The notes below the pieces were generated by a model. That model was not told the DNA's origin. It made no database searches and saw only the letters and a list, made by a program, of their open reading frames with translations. A program made the translations under genes and the position numbers. From positions 11,073,501 to 11,137,500 of the forward strand of contig JANJXV010000039.1 in assembly GCA_024803745.1 (NCBI GenBank): a DNA stretch of 64,000 bases, written 5' to 3'. How positions within the stretch are numbered: position 1 is the first letter of the stretch; each line of letters opens with the position of its first letter. Positions 10,483 through 19,610 of this stretch are shown here, piece by piece. The DNA comes from Megascapheus bottae (Eukaryota; Chordata; Mammalia; Rodentia; Geomyidae).

Positions 10483-10884
10483 AAAAAATAGATTTACATT
10501 TTTCAAACTGAGAGAATCCGACAGAAAAAAAATGAATTTCCTACAAACAGTGGAATTCTTTCAAACATTTGACATACGTTAGACTATATAGATTGAGAGT
10601 AGATAGAGAGAGATTATTGCATGTAGCTTTCATTGAGAAGAATCTTCATGAATTTTTCTATCCCATTTAGCCTTAAATCATAATCCTCCCAAACCTAGCT
10701 TGCCCAAGATCGCTCCCTTATTATGTGTGCAGATGCCACCAACTCTTTGTGTTTGTGTGATAAAAGAATCACAGTCAGTACCTCTGGGGGACCAAAAGAA
10801 GAAGCAAGTGGAAGATTTCACTTTCACTTCATATTTCTTTGGTATAATCTTTAAAACTGTTCCATCTAAAAATTGTAGAAAGCA
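10483..10884. other. Unassigned sequence
   Basis: No repeat or exon recognised. Open frames of about 100 codons on both strands here are extended by the neighbouring SINE and carry no domain. Confidence 0.5.
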
Positions 10885-11101
10885 GGGCCAGGACTTTGGC
10901 TTAGCGGTAAAGTGCTTACCTAGCATGCACCAAGACCCAGGTTCGATTCCTCAGCACCACATACACAGAAAAAAGCGGGAAGTGGTGCTGAGGCTCAAGT
11001 GGTAGAGCTCTAGCCTTGAGAAAGCCCAAGGACAGTGCTCAGGCCCTGAGTTCAAGCCCCAGGACTGGGGAAAATAAATAAATAAATAAATAAAAATAAA
11101 T
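10885..11101 (+). mobile_element. IDL-Geo dimeric SINE with (AAAT)n tail
   Basis: The left monomer is slightly diverged (TTTGGCTTAGCGG A box). The tail has become an AAAT microsatellite at 11071-11101. Confidence 0.92.
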
Positions 11102-11212
11102 GGAGCTTTCTATATTCCATATTCAGTTAGAAACTGCAATGTCAAAGCATGCAAAATGGAGAATCATAAGCAGTGTTTGTATGTCATGGATATAAATAAA
11201 AATTTTCTCTAG

Positions 11213-11440
11213 CCAGGTGCTGGTTGCTCACATCTATAATCGAAGCTATTCAGGAGGCTAGGATCTAAAGATAAAGGTTTGAAGCCACCCCTGGCTGCCA
11301 AATCTAAGAAGCTTTTACCTCCAACAAAGCAGTAGAAGGCTAGAAGTGGATATGTGGTTCAAGTGCCAGCCTTGAACAAAAAAAGCTAAGGGAAAGCAGG
11401 CCAAGGCTATCTTCAAGCCCGGTACTAGCACCAAAACTGC
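11213..11440 (+). mobile_element. 7SL/B1-like + Geo dimeric SINE
   Basis: Diverged full-length copy (CACATCTATAATCGAAGC; terminal CTTCAAGCCCGGTACTAGC). Confidence 0.8.
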
Positions 11441-11861
11441 CCTAATAAGAAAAATATAAATAAAAATGAAAGATTTCAATTTTAAAATGAGACTATAAAT
11501 GCATAAAATGTGAAACTGGACATATAATAATAAAATAAAGGGCAAGAAATTATCTCCAAAGAATGACACAAAAAAAACCAGAATGGCAGTAGATGAAAAG
11601 ACTGGATCATTTAAATCCCTTTATCTCACTTTTAAGAGCCATGTAAAAATTAAAAGGCTGGTGAAAATACATGGAAGAGATAAGTACAAAACTAAAGTTT
11701 TAAGTGTATAAGACTATAAATTCATACCTTTGACATAGGAAGAGACCCTAGAATTCAAGAAAATTCCAATACTCAGAAGCAAATTCGATTGGCAGCATAA
11801 ATAGGGAATTCACCAAAGAATAAGTCCAAATTTTATGAAGGAGACATACACTGGATAGACG
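11441..11861. other. AT-rich unassigned sequence
   Basis: Possibly degraded LINE sequence; nothing specific can be supported. Confidence 0.4.
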
Positions 11862-12060
11862 ATAGCCATTCAGATAGATGGAGACACAAATAGAAAGATA
11901 GATGGATAGATAGATAAATGATACATACAGATATACAGATATACAGATACAGATACTTAGGTTTATAGAAGACAGACAGTATATAGGCAATAGGTTAGAT
12001 CAATAAAAGATAAAGATATACATACACCTACTACACATATAGATACATACATACATAGAT
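11862..12060. repeat. Degenerate (GATA)n array
   Basis: GATA/GATG/CATA units with interruptions. The isoleucine/serine-rich minus-strand frame is an artefact. Confidence 0.8.
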
Positions 12061-12229
12061 CATCACACACATCATTTATAGAATTGTAGGCTTAAGAAAT
12101 GAAACAATGAAACATGACTGCACATGAATTGCTATGACTTTGTTCGCTGCTACTGAAGATTGGTAGACTCGGGAAAAAGTTACCCTAATTTGTGGGGAAA
12201 GGCAGTGATGAGAAATAACTTGACAGAAC

Positions 12230-12400
12230 ATGCCCCCAAAGTAATTTGGCAACAGGTATTCAAATCTTCAAACGTGCCTCTCTTTAACCTGGCAATTCCA
12301 TTTCTAGTCATTAAAACCCAAGGAAATAATTAAGAATGTGTACAAAAAGTTTGCTGAAACGATGCTCCTCAAAGTATCATTGCTAGAAGTGTATCGTCCT
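12230..12400 (+). mobile_element. Ancient LINE-1 ORF2 3' fragment
   Basis: CCTGGCAATTCCATTTCTAG near 12289 and the following GGAAATAATTAAGAATGTG match the order typical of the ORF2 C-terminal region of old L1M elements. Highly diverged. Confidence 0.6.
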
Positions 12401-12659
12401 TCTTCCCTGTCTGCTCCCAGAGAAGGGGAAGCAGAGGAACCTGAGATTCAAAAGCAGAATGCTTCCCGAGGATATTTCCATCCAAAGACAGCTTGGCCCT
12501 CTTAGTAAATCTAGAGATGCTCTTTAATAGAACAAGGTACGAAAGTTATGCTGACAAGGTTGATCTGAATCTCCCTGTTCATTAATTCATTCACTCATTC
12601 ATTCATTCAACTGGTCCTGACTGAGCCAGAGGACTTGTTTTCAGGCAGCATCTGGATCT

Positions 12660-13330
12660 CCGAGATGGGTGGGGGGAGGGGAACAAATGGCCAGATAAAT
12701 AGTTAGATGAATGCACAAATACATAGATGGGTGGATGCATGGGAATGGATGGACAGATGGACAGTAGGCAGATAGATATAAGGATGGAGGATAGATGGAT
12801 AGACAACTAGATGGAGGAATGGATGGGTGGACAGATAAAAAAAATGGATGGCCAGATACATGAACAAATAGATGCATTCAAGGATGCATGCATGGATGGA
12901 TGACCAGAAGGATAAATAGATGGATAGATGCAGGAATGGATGGATGAATGTATGTATGAATAGATGCTCAGACGGAAGAATGACGTGGATACATGGAAGG
13001 ATTGGTGGGTGGGTGGACAAATGAGTGAGAAAGTATGGGTAGACATATAGATGAACAAATGGGCACATGGACAAATGAATGCATGCAAGGAAGCACAGAT
13101 GGATGGAGGGACAGAAGGACGGGTGCATAGATGAGTGCATGGGTAGATGTATGGACATATGGAAGAATGGATGGATGCATTGGTGGATGAGTGGGTGGAT
13201 GGATGCATGGATGCATCCATGCATACATGTTTGGACAAATAGAATGGGTGGGAAAACACATGGATGGATTGGGTAAATTGATGGATGGATTGGATTGGAT
13301 TGGATAGGATTGGATGGACAGATGGCTAAC
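12660..13330. repeat. Long degenerate (GGAT/GATG)n array
   Basis: Nearly 700 bp of GATG/GGAT/AATG units with many point changes, ending in a cleaner GGATT block at 13285-13315. Minus-strand open frames up to 226 codons (SIHPFIHPS-like) come from the stop-poor repeat and are not genes. Confidence 0.9.
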
Positions 13331-13960
13331 AGCGTAGAAGTGGAATAAAGCAAAAGCAGATTGTAACTTCGCCAGGAGGGCACCTTGCTGTCTTCCCTCT
13401 ATTATCACTGACATCAACTTTCTGTTGATTTCACCGATGGGGGCCTCACAAGCCTCATCAGAGGTAGAGCAGCCCTCAAGGATGATCAACAGAGGTCAAG
13501 ACGGTCTCCATAGCATTAGAAGGGATGATAACTTTCTGAAGCAAAGGCTGCAGCCTGGACAGGCATCCCTATGGACTATTGGAAAGAAGGTAGTGCAGTG
13601 ACCAGGATAGAGCTGGGATAGGAATAGGGGTAGCAAAATAAGGGGAGAGGACAAGTATACCCGGGCATACTCTGTGACTTGACACCCCACACCTGTCCCA
13701 AATGGAAAAGTTGGTAAGACTGGGGTATACTGTCTGCGTTTCTACCCTTTCTCTACAATCTGTGTGCTGTGGATGGACTCATCAGAAGCCTGGACTGTAG
13801 AACAGACTGGTTTCTATATGCCTGTGTGTGCCTGTGTGTGTACGCTCATGTGCACTAGAAGGAAGGGGACATATCCAACCCTTCTCATTTGCCACCTCCA
13901 ACCCAAAGGTATATGTCTCATATCCATTTTGTGCTGGTGTGGAGTCTGATAGAAAAGCCT
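13331..13960. other. Unassigned sequence
   Basis: About 630 bp with no SINE. A GTGTGTGCCTGTGTGTG patch lies at 13820-13842. No exon structure seen. Confidence 0.5.
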
Positions 13961-14035
13961 CTCTCTCTCTTCCCTCCTCCCTCCTTCCCTCACTCCCCTC
14001 TCCCTCCTTCTCTCACTCACACACACATACACATA
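13961..14035. repeat. (CT)n/(CCCT)n/(CA)n simple repeat
   Basis: Pyrimidine-rich tract ending in a short CA run. Confidence 0.85.
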
Positions 14036-14302
14036 TTCCCCCTAAAGCATGTTAGAGAACAAACACACAGATCCTGGAACTGTCATTTTCTTTGTCAAAT
14101 GAAGAGCCCTACGAGTCTTTTCTGAGCCCCAAGACAAGAAGCCCTGGATCCACAGAAATACAGAGAGAAAATACTAGAGCCCATCAAAATCTGTCCCCCA
14201 CCCCCACCACCTGCACACATACACAAAGGATTTGGTTACCAAAAAAAAGAGTCTTGGCAAAGAAATTCCGTTGTTTTTGCACTCATCAAAAAGAGCAGAA
14301 AT

Positions 14303-14465
14303 AGGCTGAGTGTGGCGGCCCATGCCTGTAATCCAGGGTCAGCTGGGGCAAAAATGGAGGACTCTGTCCAGTGACTTAGAGCAGAAAGAAATGGGCCATG
14401 ACTCAAGCTTGCCTAGCATGCATGATATCTGCAGTTCAAGACTCAGAACTGCAAAAAGAAAAGGA
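14303..14465 (+). mobile_element. Older B1-like + tRNA-like SINE
   Basis: The B1-like head (GGCTGAGTGTGGCGGCCCATGC region) is followed by an ID-like segment (CTTGCCTAGCATGC) and an A-rich tail, with no Geo right monomer. It looks like an ID-B1 type dimer in diverged form. Confidence 0.55.
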
Positions 14466-14469
14466 AACA

Positions 14470-14700
14470 GGGCTGGGAGTTTGGCCTAGTGGTAGAGTGT
14501 TTACCTAGCATGCACAAAGACCTGGGTTCCATTCCTTGGAATGGAACATACATAGAAAAAGCCAGAAGTGGTACTGTGACTCAAGTGGTAGAGCTCTAGC
14601 CTTGAGAAAGCTCAAGGACAATGCTCAGATCCTGAGCTCAAGCCCCAGTTCTTGGCCAAAAAAAAAAAGAAAAAAGAAAGAAAGGAAAGGAAAGAAAACA
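14470..14700 (+). mobile_element. IDL-Geo dimeric SINE
   Basis: Complete copy with a long A-rich tail (AAAG/AAAGG). It carries a local duplication in the left monomer: ATTCCTTGGAATGGAACAT has a palindromic TTCCTTGGAA. Confidence 0.92.
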
Positions 14701-14726
14701 GAAAAGACAATACATGTGCATATGTG

Positions 14727-14757
<31 letters not shown>

Positions 14758-14800
14758 ATGACAGAGAAAGAGGAGGAGGAGGAGGAGGAGGAGGAGGGGG
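14727..14800. repeat. (TA)n plus (GGA)n microsatellites
   Basis: About 14 TA units, then about 9 GGA units in the tail region of the IDL-Geo copy. Confidence 0.95.
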
Positions 14801-14939
14801 ATTTCATTTTGTAGGACTTGGCAGTCTTTAAAGTTATGACCTTCCTCTCACAGCCTTCTACCATGTCCAGCTATAACATATTAAAGAGTTTATTGTAAAA
14901 TAGTACTTGAACTAAAATCAGGGCACAAGGGCAAGAAAA

Positions 14940-15065
14940 ATCCATGAGACTATTATTTCTACTAAAAAATCAGGAAATGGAGCTGTGGTTCAAATGGTGG
15001 AGTGTTAGTTTTGAGTTAAGCTCAGGAACAGTGCCTAGGTCCTGAGCCCAACTATTAGAATCCAC
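14940..15065 (+). mobile_element. Partial Geo-containing SINE
   Basis: The 3' part of a left monomer (GAGACTATTATTTC) and a right monomer (GGAGCTGTGGTTCAAATGG to TCCTGAGCCC) are present. The 5' end is lost or unrecognisable. Confidence 0.65.
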
Positions 15066-15263
15066 ACAAAATAAAACAAAGAAATCAAAACATGGAAAGC
15101 AAACTTCTTCAGCTAAATGCAGAATATCTTTTTTTTTTTTAGATTTCCATGCTAACCCTGGACTGGCATAGGTATTCCATTCAGCAGAAAGAGAGCAGAG
15201 AAACATGGGGTGCCCTTATTTTGTACCCTGAAATTTTTCCTGATCCCAATGAGAGGCAGTCTC

Positions 15264-15472
15264 AAGAACCCAGATGCAAACAGTCTGGAGGACCCAGATG
15301 CCAGACAGTGCCAAGAACCTGGATGCCACATAGACCTAAACACTCAAATGCAGACAATCCCAAGGACCCAGATGCCAGATAGTTGCAAGGACCCGGAAGA
15401 CAAATAATCTCTAGGACAGTCCCAGGGACCCGGATGCCAGACCGGCCCAAGAACCCGGATGCAGACTGTTCC
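15264..15472. repeat. 24-25 bp minisatellite (about 8 copies)
   Basis: Tandem units with the core GGACCCAGATGCCAGACAG at slowly diverging spacing of 24-25 bp. Overlapping open frames on both strands show the same periodicity and are not evidence of a gene. Confidence 0.85.
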
Positions 15473-16150
15473 AGCCTCCCTTGTACTGGAGAACTAGTTA
15501 AAATGAGCTAGACAGTCTTCCTCAGCCTTTGCCCTTTGGCTCTCACTTCCCTTCTTGTGGTTTTTGGGAAGGGAGAGAGAAGTTATAAGGGGAAGTGTTT
15601 ATATTTTCAAAGGGTTGTCTTGTCTTCTTTCTACATTTTCATGGAATGATGTAAAGTGACAAATTTCTTTTAAAGGAAAAAAAAAGCGTAATGCTAGAAA
15701 CACCAATCCGAACAGGCCAGGGGTTCGTCTGGAGCCTCTGTGTGGCCCTGTGACTTGCAGTATCTTCTTGATGCCATCTGAAGCCCGCCAGCCACCACTA
15801 CCATCCACCTCGACTCTGCTGGCCTATCAGAAATGTCCCCACAAGCCCCGTGTGTGTGAGGAGTCCCCAGCGCCAGAGGTACTGCCTACAGAGGCACGGG
15901 CAGGGCAATAGCAAATATTAAACATTCATCTCTGGGCTACCAGGGAAAGTGGATCTGGTCAGACTGTACATCAGATCTCACAACGAAGACTTTGTCTTTG
16001 CAGATTTGCAAGAGGCAGGCATCTTTTTACCCATTCTAGAGAAACCTGTAAAACCACTACCTATTAGAAATTAGGGGAGGAATTCCCCAGCAAATCACAT
16101 GATGTTATGGTCAGTGGAAGATGGTGTGGTATGATTTAGAAACATGTTGG
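15473..16150. other. Repeat-free unassigned stretch
   Basis: About 680 bp of moderately GC-rich sequence, including GAAGCCCGCCAGCCACCAC near 15780. No exon boundaries or protein similarity that I can recognise. Confidence 0.5.
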
Positions 16151-16152
16151 GG

Positions 16153-16420
16153 AGTTAGGTGTGTCAGTGGCTCATGCCTGGAATCTTAGCTATTCAAGAG
16201 GGTGAGATCCGAACTGGGTTCAAAGGCAGTCCAAGAAGGAAAGTCTGAGACTCTTATCTCCAACGAGTCAGGAAAAAGCCAGCAATAGAGCTGTGGATCG
16301 AGCGGTAGAGTGCCAGGTTTAAGTAAAAAAGCCAAGAGAGAATACAAGGCCCTTAGTTCAAGCCCCAGTATTCTGAAGAAAGGAAAATGAAGAGAAGGGA
16401 AAAGAAAGAGAAAAAGGAAG
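16153..16420 (+). mobile_element. 7SL/B1-like + Geo dimeric SINE with purine-rich tail
   Basis: Full copy. The A tail has expanded into GAAAAG/GGAGAAGG purine sequence to about 16435. Confidence 0.85.
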
Positions 16421-16500
16421 GAGAAGGGGGAGGGCATAAATGACAGACACAGAGACACAGAGACAAAGGAGAGAGAATGACAGAAACAAAAATAGAATAA

Positions 16501-16720
16501 GGGACCTGGAGTTTAACCTAGTGGTAGAGTGCTTGCCTAGCATGCACGAAGACCCGGGTTCGAGTCCTTGGTAACACATACATAGAAAAAAAAAAGCTAG
16601 AAATGGTGCTACAGCTCAAGTGGTAGAGCTTTAGCCTTGAGAAAGCCCAAGGACAGTGCCCAGGCCCTGAGTTCAAGGCCCAGAACTGGCAAAAAAACAA
16701 AAACAAAACAAAACAAAACC
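16501..16720 (+). mobile_element. IDL-Geo dimeric SINE
   Basis: Complete. The B box reads GGGTTCGAGTCC and the tail is an AAAAC-type A-rich run. Confidence 0.93.
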
Positions 16721-16804
16721 CAATATGCCAATGAGGCAGAAAAAGACAGACACAAAAAATTCCTCCACAGAATTACTTTCAATGCCAAAAAGTAAGTTGG
16801 TCAC

Positions 16805-17010
16805 ACACTGGATGCCAATGACTCAAGTGTCCCCAGCATTTTAGGAGACTGAACTCTGAGGATATAAGCCCCCTGGGCAGACATATCCAAGAGACACATC
16901 TCCAGGTAACCAGCAAAAAGCCAGAAGTGGAGGTATAGCTCAAGGGGTAGAGTGCCAGCCAAAAATGAAAAACTAAGAGTGCAAAAGTCTTGCGTTCTAG
17001 CCTCAATATG

Positions 17011-17012
<2 letters not shown>
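16805..17012 (+). mobile_element. 7SL/B1-like + Geo dimeric SINE
   Basis: Diverged copy whose 3' end (TCTAGCCTCAATATGGGG) enters a CA array. Confidence 0.75.

Positions 17013-17053
<41 letters not shown>
17013..17053. repeat. (CA)n microsatellite
   Basis: About 20 units at a SINE 3' end. Confidence 0.97.
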
Positions 17054-17054
<1 letters not shown>

Positions 17055-17526
17055 ATAAGTTGGCTACCTACCCTTCCTGTGGCTTCTATTCCTTCCATTT
17101 ACACCTGTCAGTCTTTAAGAATAAGAAAAAAGATTCCAGCGGGCTTCTTTTCTTCCTCCCTTGCCATCTACCCTATATGCCTCTGACTTCTGCTAAGCGT
17201 AGGTGTGCTCCGGGGCTAAGACAGCACCCCTGGGGTTCACTATGCATGTGAACAGATGTGAGGACTCCCCAAAGTGTGTCGTTCTCTCTGTAGTCTCCAG
17301 AAGCTCTCCACTTATTCTTCTTTTCACTCCTGAAATCTTTCCCGGGCTTCCTTCCCTGCAATCTCAGATTAAAGTGGGATTGTCTGAAACAGATTTTTCT
17401 ACCGTGGGGTAACAACGATCAGTAAACAGAATTATCCGAACCATTTAAATAGCAATAAAATATGTTTTTCCTGTTTCTATTCAAAGCCAGAGGGGTTGGG
17501 GGAAGGACGGTATTGAGGATGGAAGA
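17054..17526. other. Unassigned sequence
   Basis: Mixed composition, no repeat recognised. Overlapping 70-100 codon frames on both strands are not convincing. Confidence 0.45.
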
Positions 17527-17575
17527 CCCCCCCCCCTCTCTCTCTCTCCTTTCCTCCCTCCTTCCCTCCTTCACT
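17527..17575. repeat. C-run and (CT)n tract
   Basis: Nine Cs, then CT units, then CCTT units. Confidence 0.9.
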
Positions 17576-17689
17576 AATAGGTACAGAGCTTTCAGTTCAG
17601 GACTTGAAAACAAAACACACAAAAAAGGGAAAATAGCCTCTACTGTTATGGAGTTATTTTTATCTTTCATTTTTTTATGACAACTTATT

Positions 17690-18420
17690 TGTACTTAAGA
17701 GAATCTTTCCAAAGAGTTAGAAGCATCATTAAATAAAGACTGTGAAATGTGCAATATGGCTTATTTATTTAAATGTTAATTGGTCCAACGCACACTTCTA
17801 ATTAGCTCTATATTTGCTTAGCAAAAAGTTTTTAACAAATTCCAATTGTGAAAAGCAGCTATTTTGAGCTGGTAAGCGTGTTGTCGGCTCAGCTATGATT
17901 TTTCTATAGTTCTCAACCCTTGAAGGCACAATTTAATTTTTCATGTATGCATACTAGCAACGGTAAACACTTGCGAGTGTAAAGAACCTTCTTTAATTAG
18001 CTGCACAACAATTAAAGGATTCACAAACTAAATTGAACCCTGTCTCGGTGCTTACTAGCTGAATTCTACCACCTGTCACAACAGTCTTTGCTTCAATCTG
18101 TTATGCAGAATCATTACAGCAATATAGCAGAAAGGGGAAAAAGAAAAAAAGAGAGAGAGAGAAAAAAACAGCAATTATTTCTTCCTTTTCTCTTGAATGG
18201 GTTATTTTGGGTTATACTGTCAGGTTCATTGAAGCTAACCTTTTTTTTTTTTTGTAAATCTGTAACAGCATAATCTTTCTATAGCAGTTTCGCAATGGCT
18301 TAGAATATTTCCTTTTCCCCTCTTAGGAGGAAATCCAGCTCATCCTGTCACTGTTGCCAGGGCCTCTGTGACCACTGGAAACAGCTTGTTCTAAACTCTC
18401 AGCTACTTTCCATTTTCTAC
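17690..18420. promoter_or_regulatory. Candidate conserved noncoding element
   Basis: No transposon in about 730 bp. The block is AT-rich with several TAAT/ATTA homeodomain-type cores (TAATTAGC at about 17801 and 17996, ACAATTTAATTTTT, CAACAATTAAAGG). It has no long reading frame. Calling it regulatory is inference from composition and repeat exclusion. Confidence 0.4.
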
Positions 18421-18529
18421 TTCTTGCAAGGAACCTCCACCAGCCTTGTGTTGAGAAGAGTCAAATCAAAGATGGCAGTTGTTTACACTTCCTTTCCCAA
18501 GTATTTTTATGTATGTATTTCTCCAGTTT

Positions 18530-18700
18530 CTCTTTTTTTTTCCTCTCCTCCTTCCTGCCTACATTTTTTCTTTTTTCTCTCCCTGCCTTCTCTTTCCTTC
18601 CTTCTTTCCTTTCTTCTTTCCATCTATTCATATCCATCCTTCCTTCTTTCCTCTCTGTCTGTCTGTCTGTCTGTCTCTCTTTCTGTCTCTGTCTCTCACA
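18530..18700. repeat. Pyrimidine-rich CCTT/TCTG tract
   Basis: CCTTCC/TTCTTTCC words passing into six TCTG units at 18655-18680. Three open frames here (FSFLPSFLSSFH type) are low-complexity artefacts. Confidence 0.85.
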
Positions 18701-18979
18701 GATTTCTGAGATGGCCTTCTCCTCAGCCCTAATACCTTACACCACTAACAGGTCTTGTTGAATTTCACGTTTAATACTGAAACTACATTTTCAAAATCCA
18801 ATTAACATCTAAACAAATGAGATGTCAGGAAACACTGTACAGAATAACATCGCCATCTAAAGAATCATGGTCGGGGATATGGCAAAACGAAACAATTAAA
18901 AACTGGTAGAGGTTGTTTTGTTCTATTTTTTTTTGTGTGGAAACAAGTGTAGGTTTATGGGAAGCTGTAAGAAATCACA

Positions 18980-19110
18980 CAGACAAGGCTGAGCATGGCG
19001 GATCCGGTCTGTGATGCTGGCTGGATGCAAGGTGGTGATTAGGGGGATAGTGGTTGGTTCAAGGCCAGCCTGGACAAAAAGTTAGCAAGAACCTATTTGA
19101 AATCAACAAT
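18980..19110 (+). mobile_element. Old B1/7SL-like monomer
   Basis: GGCTGAGCATGGCGG, then GGTTCAAGGCCAGCCTGGAC, is the B1/7SL pattern, without the shared right monomer. Old and partial. Confidence 0.55.
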
Positions 19111-19610
19111 CCGGGAATAAAAGAAGCAGACAATAGGAAGCTGGACTGTGGTCTCTCTTTGGAGTCCTGGGGACAAGGAATGCCTTTAAGAAGAGCTCCG
19201 TACGCATCAGAAAGAAGAGGCTCATAATTGGACTGTCTTCCATGCTCAGATCTTCCTGTCTGGGTCACTTGTGGACCATTGTCCCTGTCTGTGCTCCTTT
19301 GGGCCTGGGGCACTGAGGTTCTGTGAGAAAAATGGGTGATGGGACACAAATTTGGCTAATATTCACAAAGGGGAAGTCAAGTCACCGATGTGTTGAGCTT
19401 CCTATTGACGTGGTGTATGAACTTGCTCATTTCCTTTCAAACTTCTTATTTCCATAGATCCCAGAACACAGATGGCATAAACCCTTCCATGAAAGAGATG
19501 CTCCAGGAATCCATACAAGTTGAGTAGGGGCAAGGCAAGCTAGGAGAGCTGGCACTAAAGTAAAAGAACTACATCTTTTTAAATTTGACGTTCTCTTTGA
19601 AAATGTAATC
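19111..19610. other. Unassigned sequence
   Basis: No repeat recognised. Minus-strand frames of 96 and 95 codons (19059-19349, 19427-19714) have no domain that I know. Confidence 0.45.

Noticed and set aside
12703..13383. 226-codon minus-strand open frame
   Set aside because: Entirely within a GGAT/GATG tetranucleotide array; Ser/His/Ile/Pro repeats reflect the repeat, not a protein.
14303..14465. Truncated IDL-Geo copy
   Set aside because: Has a B1-like head and ID-like tail but no Geo monomer, so it was assigned to an older SINE type.
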